The position numbers and the translations under genes were made by a program. A DNA stretch of 64,000 nt from Maribacter huludaoensis. Its GTDB lineage: Bacteria; Bacteroidota; Bacteroidia; Flavobacteriales; Flavobacteriaceae. Within the stretch, counting starts at the first letter, position 1. The number at the start of each line of letters is the position of its first letter. Below the pieces are notes generated by a model. That model made no database searches. It saw only the letters and a program-made list of their open reading frames with translations, and was not told where the DNA came from. Shown piece after piece: positions 55,708-62,549 of this stretch. The stretch lies in the NCBI RefSeq assembly GCF_029350945.1, contig NZ_JARKMS010000001.1:586313-650312 (forward strand), written 5' to 3'.

Positions 55708-56268
55708 TTATATAGTTAAGTCATTGTCAGATTTAAGTGCCGTACCTTTTTCAATTAGTTCAGCAAAAATTAAAGTAATAGTCCCGAGTACTAAAAGGGG
55801 AATCCATTGATATAGTATTTTTAACAGGACCCCAAGAATATAACCAAATTGATAAGTTGATGTTTCTTCAGCTAATGAAAAGCTTTGGTCTATTGATTTA
55901 ATATCTAAGAATATTTCAATTCCAATAAATAAAATAGAAATGAATATAATCACCTTACCGGATAAGTATAATAGTTTATAGCTCTTTTCTGAGAATAATT
56001 TATTGTCGTCTAAGGTCCAAGAGAAATATATTAGTTTTAAAAGGAGGTATAGCAAATAGCCTAAAAGTAATTCAATAATTAAACAGATTATAATAAACTC
56101 TTTATCCGAAAAAAAATGATCGAAATTTATAGATAGGATTTTTTTAAGATTAATTTCTCCATAGACGAAATACCTAATTATTTTGACCAAAATACCTAAG
56201 AAATTTAATCCTAAAGTAAATATTAAACCAACTATAATCCATCTTAATAATTTATAAAATTTTTCCAT
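55708..56268 (-). CDS. DUF2975 membrane protein
   Basis: A 186-aa inner-membrane protein with four hydrophobic helices and the C-terminal ENGTALKSDNDLTI-like tail (actual wording EKGTALKSDNDLTI). First gene of the DUF2975-DUF2975-XRE operon; 10 bp separate it from the next. The ATG at 56268 lies 20 bases downstream of the operon -7 box. Confidence 0.87.
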   Translation of the reverse strand: MEKFYKLLRWIIVGLIFTLGLNFLGILVKIIRYFVYGEINLKKILSINFDHFFSDKEFIIICLIIELLLGYLLYLLLKLIYFSWTLDDNKLFSEKSYKLLYLSGKVIIFISILFIGIEIFLDIKSIDQSFSLAEETSTYQFGYILGVLLKILYQWIPLLVLGTITLIFAELIEKGTALKSDNDLTI

Positions 56269-56270
56269 TA

Positions 56271-56318
56271 TTATTGTTTAACGATAACAAATATATAAAA
56301 ATTATCGAAAAACAATAA
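56271..56318 (-). promoter_or_regulatory. DUF2975/XRE operon promoter flanked by two 17-bp palindromic sites
   Basis: Read on the minus strand: TTG (56315-56313), 17-base spacer, TATATTTG (56295-56288), a complete -33/-7 promoter. Two imperfect palindromes of form TTATyG-N5-CrATAA lie at 56302-56318 (over the -33 and spacer) and 56271-56287 (over the start of transcription). They are near-perfect inverted copies of each other. Confidence 0.75.
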
Positions 56319-56425
56319 TAAAATTAAAAAAATGATTTGTATTTTATTGTTATTAGTAAAACTATAGAGAGGTATCGGTTAAATTTGAATCTTAATTACA
56401 TGTCCACATTTTTACAGTTATAGAT

Positions 56426-56442
56426 ACAAGCATAACGCTTGT
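56426..56442. other. GC-rich hairpin downstream of immunity-like gene
   Basis: ACAAGC-ATAAC-GCTTGT followed by CCTAGCGGCGAG. This stretch is notably more GC-rich than its surroundings and lacks a T run, so it is not an ordinary terminator. It may be part of a dispersed repeat associated with toxin loci. Confidence 0.4.
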
Positions 56443-56471
56443 CCTAGCGGCGAGAGTCAATATCTCATATC

Positions 56472-57167
56472 TCACACATTTTTATAATACGGGTAAAGAG
56501 GCTCTATAGTTTTAAGGCGTTCTTTTAACTTATTGTAATATGGAATCCAATCTTTTAGTTGGGGCACCTTATAGAAAACCTCATCACGAGAGGCTACCTT
56601 TTCTTCAAAATTGGGATCGGAACAAAGTTTGGAAATAATCAAGCCTCTAAATCTTCGATCTGCCAACCCTACTAAAATTTCATTGGTGTTTTTTCCTTCG
56701 GCCTCTAAGCGGTCCATTTCCTTTAGTACATTGGGCAGGTAGGAGTAGGTGTTTATAAAAGCCTTACCTGGTCCTTGGGCATAATCCACAATTGCATGGC
56801 CCCATTGGCGGAATGAATCTAACTTCTTGAAATTCAATTTTGTTATAGCATCCACATAATCTTTAGCATGTATATCATGAATTGTTAAAAGTATATTATC
56901 CCCTTTCTTTATGTGTTCAAATGAATTTGTGGGAATACCTATTTCAAGAATTATTTTTTCAACCTCCTTAAAAGAAATACGGAAAGGTCCGGATAAATGA
57001 TTACCGAGTTTAATTGCGAACTGTAGGTACAATTGCACATAAAAATTTTCAAATTCTTTTCTATATAAAACAGGTCTTTTGGACTGAAACCTATATCCTT
57101 CCCCTTTAAAAAATGGATGAGTTACAGCAAATAATTCCTTTTTTCCTTCCGTTAGTTTTATTTCCAT
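56472..57167 (-). CDS. Hypothetical protein, probable immunity protein
   Basis: A 231-aa cytosolic protein with no signal peptide and no domain I recognise. It is mixed alpha/beta, with YYNKLKERLKTIEPLYPYY at the end. Context is the main clue: it starts 3 bp after the stop of a toxin-like 3' fragment, the standard order for polymorphic toxin and immunity genes. The reading frame is intact, as expected if immunity is kept after the toxin decays. Function is inferred from position only. Confidence 0.6.
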   Translation of the reverse strand: MEIKLTEGKKELFAVTHPFFKGEGYRFQSKRPVLYRKEFENFYVQLYLQFAIKLGNHLSGPFRISFKEVEKIILEIGIPTNSFEHIKKGDNILLTIHDIHAKDYVDAITKLNFKKLDSFRQWGHAIVDYAQGPGKAFINTYSYLPNVLKEMDRLEAEGKNTNEILVGLADRRFRGLIISKLCSDPNFEEKVASRDEVFYKVPQLKDWIPYYNKLKERLKTIEPLYPYYKNV

Positions 57168-57170
57168 AGT

Positions 57171-57494
57171 TTATAACTTACTTGAATCTTTTATAAATTC
57201 AACATCTGATATCCCAACAGTACCCACATCATTAGTGCCATGATCATTGAATTTTATTACTTTGGATTGTTCTACATTAAAACTTGTATTTGAATTTAAA
57301 CTAATTGGTCTACCATCAATTATTATTTCTTTATCAAACTTCACCTTGAACTCCACCGCACCGCCAGAGGCTTCTTTTACCTGTTTAAACTTGGCCGTTT
57401 GTGCGGGAGTAAAACGGGTACCGGGGCTTAGTTTGTTCTCGATTACGATGATGGCTGTAATAAACTGAGTTATTAAGTTAATATTTTTCGTTTT
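57171..57494 (-). pseudogene. Orphan toxin C-terminal fragment (ExK-nuclease-like)
   Basis: Open frame with no credible start: reading continues to 57569 only by running antisense-phase through a duplicated piece of another gene. The gene-like part contains IIVIENKLSPGTRFTPAQ, where E-x-K resembles the PD-(D/E)xK nuclease toxins, followed by a beta-rich region ending in FIKDSSKL. The upstream catalytic aspartate and all delivery domains are missing. The intact 231-aa gene follows after 3 bp. Best read as a displaced toxin tip of a polymorphic toxin. Confidence 0.55.
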
Positions 57495-57609
57495 GATTAG
57501 GTAGGGATTACAAGCTTCAATTTTCGTTTTTAACAATAACCTCATAATCCAAATCATAAAAGAAAACATCTGTCATGCCGGCTTCTTCTATGGCGTTTCT
57601 TAAGCGTTC
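57495..57609. repeat. 115-bp direct repeat, copy A (with 58823-58937)
   Basis: Bases 57538-57609 match 58866-58937 over 72 bp without a mismatch; the outer part toward 57495 has about ten differences. Offset 1328 bp, same orientation. It covers the 3' end of an immunity-like gene and abuts the toxin fragment. Confidence 0.9.
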
Positions 57610-57642
57610 TACTGTAATATAGTTATAAGCCAAATTATGAAA
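57517..57642 (-). pseudogene. 3' remnant of an immunity-like gene (paralogue of 58845-59558)
   Basis: On the minus strand the frame after a TGA at 57645 reads about 41 codons ending ERLRNAIEEAGMTDVFFYDL and on to the stop at 57517, almost identical to the end of the intact gene at 58845. Upstream residues (NLAYNYITV) differ from the intact copy, so the source was a related but not identical gene. Everything 5' of it is gone. Confidence 0.8.
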
Positions 57643-57899
57643 TCATGTACCATTTGAAAACTTAAAGATGAGAGGGTAAGCTTATTTTCTTGTTAATTTA
57701 ATTGTAAGTATATAAGATGAAAAAAAAGCTAGAGGATGATAAGGTATACTTATTTCGCACTTTACTGTAATTAATTCATTTATAATCAAAGAATTTATAA
57801 ATACTCCTCGTAAAGTAAAGAATGTTAATATAAATTTTTCTAAAAAAATGCGGAAACAGCAAGGTGTGTTTCCGCATTAAATAAAATTTTATTAATTGT
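57570..57899. other. Gene-free stretch between toxin remnant and barrel gene
   Basis: Besides the immunity remnant (to 57642) and the terminator at 57841-57878, the AT-rich bases 57645-57840 show no frame, repeat or hairpin that I can support. Confidence 0.6.
57841..57878 (-). terminator. Intrinsic terminator of the barrel-protein gene
   Basis: Arms AATGCGGAAAC/GTTTCCGCATT with a 10-base loop; on the minus strand a T run follows. It is 22 bases after the stop at 57900. Confidence 0.88.
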
Positions 57900-58433
57900 T
57901 TACCAAGCATATCCTAGTGCTAAACCTAACCTTGGTAGAATGCCTTCAATAGAAGTGCCGGTGATATCTCCGCTCGTGTTTGCAGAAATATACTGTGCAC
58001 CTAAATTTAGGTCCAAAGCAAAGCCTGAATCTCCGCCGCCAAAAACCCATTGGTAACCAGCAACTCCTCCAACTCCTAGGTAACTAAGTTTACCGTCACT
58101 TGATCCTGAAGATGCTTTTGTACTTGAGTAGGTTGCTACTGGAGCTCCATACCAACCCCTAACAGCATCTTTGGTTGAAGAGAAGTAGAATTTGTATTTA
58201 CCTTCTGCTCCAAACCCATTTGCTTTTGCATCACTATCAGAACCTATGGTAGCTGAAATACTTGAATAAGCTAAAGATACTTCAATGGCAGATTTATCGT
58301 TAAGGGCTTTTTCGTAACCAAACTGTGCAGAACCGAAAAGTAAACCTAATGGATTAACTTTAACTACGTTCTCTTGTGCTTGAACGACAAAACTGAATAA
58401 GGCAATTGTAACTAGTAAGCATACTTTTTTCAT
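57900..58433 (-). CDS. Small outer-membrane beta-barrel protein (DUF3575-like)
   Basis: A 177-aa protein with signal peptide MKKVCLLVTIALFSFVVQAQ, Gly/Ser/Tyr-rich alternating strands (VNPLGLLFGSAQFGYEKAL; YLGVGGVAGYQWVFGG) and a C-terminal LALGYAW aromatic end. It resembles DUF3575-type small barrels. It is a complete transcription unit with its own terminator, sitting in the middle of the decayed toxin/immunity region, and looks unrelated to it. Confidence 0.85.
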   Translation of the reverse strand: MKKVCLLVTIALFSFVVQAQENVVKVNPLGLLFGSAQFGYEKALNDKSAIEVSLAYSSISATIGSDSDAKANGFGAEGKYKFYFSSTKDAVRGWYGAPVATYSSTKASSGSSDGKLSYLGVGGVAGYQWVFGGGDSGFALDLNLGAQYISANTSGDITGTSIEGILPRLGLALGYAW

Positions 58434-58844
58434 AATTATAAATATTTGGTTGTATTTAGGGCTAATGTAGTTTTAAGTTGAAAAGTATGACTTACATAGT
58501 TGTAAAAACGTTAAAAGTGGTTGTGTACTTCATTATTTTGTAAGTTTATTAATACTAAATAAGTAGATAAGTTGTATTAATGCATGGTTAGATTGTTTAT
58601 TATACATCGTAACGATACAAGTCAATTGCTTTTAAATATTTAAAATTAGGCAGTATTATCTATTAAGGGATATAGCTTGTTTATCTTATTAAAAAATTTA
58701 TGAGCTGTATGGTCTTTAACGCAATCAATTCCCAATCTTTACATAAAGAATTGTAAGTGAAAATTTTCTGAAATCCTAAGGCTTAATGTGTCCAGGATTG
58801 TTATGCCTATATTTTTCCGTTCGATTTGGCAGGGATTTCAAGCT
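58434..58844. other. Intergenic region with acetyltransferase remnant
   Basis: Bases 58434-58720 are AT-rich and should hold the promoter of the barrel gene; no clear TAnnTTTG box was found. 58721-58791 is a degraded acetyltransferase 3' end. 58823 onward belongs to the direct repeat at the end of the immunity-like gene. Confidence 0.6.
58721..58791 (-). pseudogene. Degraded 3' fragment of a GNAT acetyltransferase gene
   Basis: Aligned with 59750-59820 in the same orientation, roughly three of four bases match. Minus-strand translation gives ALGFQKIFTYNSLCKDWELI against AVGFEKICTYHSLGQDWELI in the intact gene, with an in-frame TAA just before it. The normal stop is lost. A relic of a former paralogue. 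Confidence 0.8.
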
Positions 58845-58937
58845 TCAATTTTCTTTTTTAACGACAACCTCATAATCCAAATCATAAAAGAAAACATCTG
58901 TCATGCCGGCTTCTTCTATGGCGTTTCTTAAGCGTTC
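58823..58937. repeat. 115-bp direct repeat, copy B
   Basis: Partner of 57495-57609. This copy is the natural 3' end of the intact immunity-like gene, so it is the likely donor-type arrangement. Confidence 0.9.
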
Positions 58938-59558
58938 AGATACAATAAACGTGTAACCATCAAATAAGAAATCATATTCCTTTTTTAAGCTTAAAATTGA
59001 AGGGATAAATTCATAATTCTTGTGGTTGGCTTTTTTTATCTCAAGTAATTCATCATAAGAAGATGCTTTTAAGATTGTTATATCGTCTTTATCATTTTTA
59101 TTTACTTTTTTAAATACTGAGTTTTCAATACTTAAATGTGGAAAGTTCCATTGTTTTATTGGATAAAATAACCAATATTTATATTTGGTCTTTTTTTGAT
59201 AGTTGTCAACATTTAGTTCTAAGAATTGATCTTTCGTTAAAGTAAAATCATTTAAAATTTTAAACAATGCGTCACTTAGGCAAATTCCTCTTGTAAAAGG
59301 TGTAAAAGCAGCTTTATGCCATTTTCGACTTCCACCACCGCTAGACCATAACATGGTATTGCGCAATATGGGCTCATTAAAGTCTAACTGTTCATGATCT
59401 GGTACATTAGTGTCTGCATACAATTGAATAGGTTTAGGGTTTTCCCATCTTTCTCTATTTCTTAATAAATGTACATCTAATTGCAAACGGGCAATTTCTT
59501 CTTGGCTACAGTATAGAAACCAATATTCATCAGGTGAAAAGATTTGATAATATTTCAT
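58845..59558 (-). CDS. Probable immunity protein (Imm11/DUF1629-like)
   Basis: A 237-aa cytosolic protein. The C-terminal layout FIVSERLRNAIEEAGMTDVFF resembles the DUF1629/Imm11 group (ser-x-x-L...A...G pattern), and an internal GICLSDALFKILNDF helix fits; this match is tentative. It starts 2 bp after a 40-codon toxin-tail fragment, the position expected of an immunity gene. The frame is intact. A second, decayed 3' copy of a related gene is at 57517-57642, so immunity genes of this type have been duplicated here. Confidence 0.65.
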   Translation of the reverse strand: MKYYQIFSPDEYWFLYCSQEEIARLQLDVHLLRNRERWENPKPIQLYADTNVPDHEQLDFNEPILRNTMLWSSGGGSRKWHKAAFTPFTRGICLSDALFKILNDFTLTKDQFLELNVDNYQKKTKYKYWLFYPIKQWNFPHLSIENSVFKKVNKNDKDDITILKASSYDELLEIKKANHKNYEFIPSILSLKKEYDFLFDGYTFIVSERLRNAIEEAGMTDVFFYDLDYEVVVKKEN

Positions 59559-59560
59559 TA

Positions 59561-59683
59561 TTAATAAGTATCTAAAATTCTGTTTACAGCGGAAATTCTG
59601 TCTGGAACGCTATTTATTTTTCCTCCAAACAAATCATTTACATTGGAATTACCTTTTACAGAGTAATCTAACAATGCATTAAG
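59561..59683 (-). pseudogene. 40-codon orphan toxin tail
   Basis: Open frame from a TAA at 59684 to a TAA at 59561 with no start codon at its head. The sequence reads ALLDYSVKGNSNVNDLFGG then VPDRISAVNRILDTY, a well-formed protein C-terminus rather than random translation. It ends 2 bp before the immunity-like ATG. Consistent with the last piece of a polymorphic toxin whose 5' part was lost or never present. Confidence 0.55.
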
Positions 59684-59733
59684 TTATTAATTTACATTAT
59701 AAATTATAAGTCATAGCCTTAAACTTATTTTGG

Positions 59734-60267
59734 TCAACCAATCTTCAAAGAAATCAATTCCCAATCTTGGCCCAAGGAATGATAAGTACAAATTTTCTCA
59801 AAACCAACGGCGTAATGAGCTCCTAGTGATCGGCTATTAGTGGCATCTACTTCGGTAATTATGGCATCGTATTTAGGGTAAGAGGCTATTTTCATAACGC
59901 TATAAAGTCCGCGAAAAATACCCATTTTTCTATGGGTTTTGGCAACACATATTTGCCCCATGGTAATGAAATTTTGAATGTTTACGTTTTCTAATTCGGT
60001 AAACATGGGTCTTAAAACAGAAATTTCATCTTTAAAATCTTCGGTCATTGACAGCGCATAACCTACAACCTTATCACCATCTTTCGCAATGATATGTGGG
60101 CAGGCGTTGTTCATTCTTGTAAGAACATCTAATGTATGGTGAACGGTAACGAAACCTTCTTGTTTCATTTCTAGATCGGAAACAGAAGATTTTAAGTTCA
60201 TCTGCTGTAAAGAAAGAATCTGTATTAATTCTTCTTTGGTTGTGGCGGTGGTATATATCAAATTCAT
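59734..60267 (-). CDS. GNAT-family N-acetyltransferase
   Basis: A 177-aa cytosolic acetyltransferase, substrate unknown. The acetyl-CoA loop region is visible as ICVAKTHRKMGIFRGLYSVM (Q/RxxGxG/A-like, here HRKMGIFRG), followed by the N...ARxLYxxxGF-like ending NSRSLGAHYAVGFEKI. Its ATG overlaps the stop of the M61 peptidase gene by one base (TAATG), so the pair is translationally coupled. Its 3' end is the template of the fragment at 58721. Confidence 0.9.
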   Translation of the reverse strand: MNLIYTTATTKEELIQILSLQQMNLKSSVSDLEMKQEGFVTVHHTLDVLTRMNNACPHIIAKDGDKVVGYALSMTEDFKDEISVLRPMFTELENVNIQNFITMGQICVAKTHRKMGIFRGLYSVMKIASYPKYDAIITEVDATNSRSLGAHYAVGFEKICTYHSLGQDWELISLKIG

Positions 60268-62066
60268 TACTCAACATTTAACCAAGCTTGGCGGGCTTTT
60301 AGTATTTTTTTAGAGGGAGCTTTTTCATTTTTCTCAACTAAGTTGATAGCATAGTTTGGGTCAGAAGTTAAAGTGACTTCTGTTTTTCTTTCTAAACCAT
60401 CCCTTAAAAAGGTTATTGTAAGAACATCATTTGGTTGAAATCTTTCTTTAATAAACGTATTAAATTGAATTCCGTTAGGGAATGGTTCGCTATTTATTGA
60501 AGTAATGATATCGTCTTTATCTAAGCCGGCGATGTAAGCGGGACTACCGATTTTAGTATTGCTTTTAATTTTACCGTTCAAATCGTCTGTTATAGATATA
60601 GCGGCGCCAAAATAAGCAACTTCTGTGTCTTGAGACAAACTAACACCTACTGTTTTAAATAATTCGTTATATAGCGGCATTTCACTTTTGTGAATAAAGC
60701 TGTTAAAGAAGTTATTACCAAATGCTTCGCCAGCATACGTGTTCAACGTTTCGTTCAAATTTTCAATAGTGTATGGGTTTTCCTTTTTACCGTAGGCAGT
60801 CCAGACCAGCTTCATAAAATCATCTAGATTAAGACCTTCATTACGTAGTTGTAGATCCAAAGCTAGACCAAGAACACTGCCGTAAGAGTAATATGAAATA
60901 AAGGTATTTTCTCTGTTAACGGGGTCTACGGAAGTTGCCGCATCTACAAAAGGAGCTTGGTAACTCATTTCTATAGGGTTAAAGAATTGTCTTGCAGGTG
61001 AATTCCATACATAATTAAACGTACCGGTTAATCCTTCTACATATTTTTTAGCTGTAATCAATCCTGCTCTGCAAAGTATTAAATTGGTGTAGTAGCTGGT
61101 AAAACCTTCTGCAAACCAAAGTTCACCACTCATGTTCGCTTCTTCAAAATTAAACGGTTCCAAAGATTTTGGTCTAATACGTTCCACATTCCAACTATGA
61201 AAAAACTCATGTGAAACGGTGCCAATATTACCCTCCATGCCACCATTTGCCAAAGTTCTGGTACTTGTTAAAATGGTGGAGTTTCTATGTTCCATACCAT
61301 CACCGGACACATTTGGCGTATAGCAAGCTAAAAAGGTATAAGAACCATAGTCAAACTTTGGCAATTCTCCGAAAACCTCTTTTTCGGCAAGAACAATTTT
61401 TTTTACTTTTTCAAAGTAGGCATCGGCTTCTTCTTTGGTACCAGGATCATGTAAGGCTAATTTTATGGTTTGCCCGTCTAAACTGAATTCGCGCACTTTA
61501 TGGTTGCTCAACTCCGTTGGGCTATCCATAAAATAGTGCAGATTAGGGGCACTGTAGGTATTGTCTTTTATATGAAGTAATTGCGTAGCTATCTTCCAAT
61601 TAAGATCTTCTCTTGTTTTGAAATCAACTTCAATTTCCCGCTCACTAAGAGAAGGCGCATACATAAATGTTGCCGGAATATTTAAATGCGCATGTGTTTC
61701 ATCTATTTGAGAATAGGTGCCATCACCTCTGTTGGCAAAAAGGGTGTATGAAATGTTTACCGTACCATCATGACCAAATATTTTCCATTCATATGGGTTG
61801 GTTCTTAAGACGTGTAGAGAGTTTCCTGTACTATCAAGTGCATTAAAATTATAAATATTTTTAGCAAATTCATGAAGTGCGTACCTTCCCGGAGATGTCC
61901 TGCTCATTCTTAGGGATAAGGTATCTGATATGACCTTTGGAAATGTTACCGAAACATGGGCCTCATGATGCGCGGCATTTTTAAAAGAGATAGTGTAAGA
62001 ATTTGTTTGAGCTTGAAGCTGAAAGGATTGTAGACCAAAAAATAAAATTAGTAAAAGGTAGCGCAT
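60267..62066 (-). CDS. M61-family (glycyl aminopeptidase) metallopeptidase with PDZ domain
   Basis: A 599-aa exported zinc peptidase: signal peptide MRYLLLILFFGLQSFQLQAQ, beta-sandwich N-terminal region, thermolysin-like core with H286-E-F-F-H290 (HEFFHSWNVERIRP) and the third ligand E320 in LWFAEGFTSYY, and a PDZ domain at ~480-565 (GSPAYIAGLDKDDIITSI). All zinc ligands and the catalytic glutamate E287 are present. First of the M61-GNAT pair. Periplasmic location is inferred. Confidence 0.95.
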   Translation of the reverse strand: MRYLLLILFFGLQSFQLQAQTNSYTISFKNAAHHEAHVSVTFPKVISDTLSLRMSRTSPGRYALHEFAKNIYNFNALDSTGNSLHVLRTNPYEWKIFGHDGTVNISYTLFANRGDGTYSQIDETHAHLNIPATFMYAPSLSEREIEVDFKTREDLNWKIATQLLHIKDNTYSAPNLHYFMDSPTELSNHKVREFSLDGQTIKLALHDPGTKEEADAYFEKVKKIVLAEKEVFGELPKFDYGSYTFLACYTPNVSGDGMEHRNSTILTSTRTLANGGMEGNIGTVSHEFFHSWNVERIRPKSLEPFNFEEANMSGELWFAEGFTSYYTNLILCRAGLITAKKYVEGLTGTFNYVWNSPARQFFNPIEMSYQAPFVDAATSVDPVNRENTFISYYSYGSVLGLALDLQLRNEGLNLDDFMKLVWTAYGKKENPYTIENLNETLNTYAGEAFGNNFFNSFIHKSEMPLYNELFKTVGVSLSQDTEVAYFGAAISITDDLNGKIKSNTKIGSPAYIAGLDKDDIITSINSEPFPNGIQFNTFIKERFQPNDVLTITFLRDGLERKTEVTLTSDPNYAINLVEKNEKAPSKKILKARQAWLNVE

Positions 62067-62138
62067 ACGTGGAATTTTAGCTAAAGATAATGAAGCTAAT
62101 TCTTGTATGTACTCAAAATAATAACAGAAAAAGTGTTT

Positions 62139-62549
62139 TTATATGGTTTGATTTTGTTCAAACTTAGCTTTTATACTGTCCTTTATTCCTTTTAATAGAA
62201 ACTCGGTAATTGGTTTGGTAACAAAATCGGCAACTAAAGGTTTTTTCTTAAGTCTATCTATATCTTGTTGGTATGCTGAGGAAGTGAGAACAAAAACCAT
62301 ACAATTGTTTGTAGAGGCAAACGTTTCTAGTTGATCCATAAATTCCCAACCGTTCATTACAGGCATATTAAGGTCTAGAAAAATAATGTAGTTTTTGTCA
62401 TTGGAATATTCATTGTTCAAATACTCTATAGCAGGTTTTCCATTGGTGAAATTAATGGTCTCCCCTTTTAACTGGGCATGCTTAATGCCTTTTTCAAGTA
62501 AAAAAGTAAATATAGGGTCGTCCTCAATTAGTAATATTTGGTAATTCAT
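62139..62549 (-). CDS. Single-domain response regulator
   Basis: A 136-aa receiver: acidic pocket IEDDPIF, phospho-acceptor in FLDLNMPVMNGWEF, VLTSSA switch and VTKPI lysine. Its ATG overlaps the stop of the upstream kinase-like gene (ATGA, 4 bp), so the two are coupled. It is the third of three such receivers in the window, all with the FLDLNMP...GW motif. Confidence 0.95.
   Translation of the reverse strand: MNYQILLIEDDPIFTFLLEKGIKHAQLKGETINFTNGKPAIEYLNNEYSNDKNYIIFLDLNMPVMNGWEFMDQLETFASTNNCMVFVLTSSAYQQDIDRLKKKPLVADFVTKPITEFLLKGIKDSIKAKFEQNQTI

Noticed and set aside
57495-57569. Extension of the toxin-fragment frame to an ATG at 57569
   Set aside because: This part runs out of phase through the duplicated immunity-gene tail (MFSFMIWIMRLLLKTK), so the ATG is an accident of the junction.
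58721-59820. att-type site-specific integration at the GNAT 3' end
   Set aside because: The flanking copies share only about three quarters of their bases and no integrase is present; kept only as an alternative to tandem duplication.
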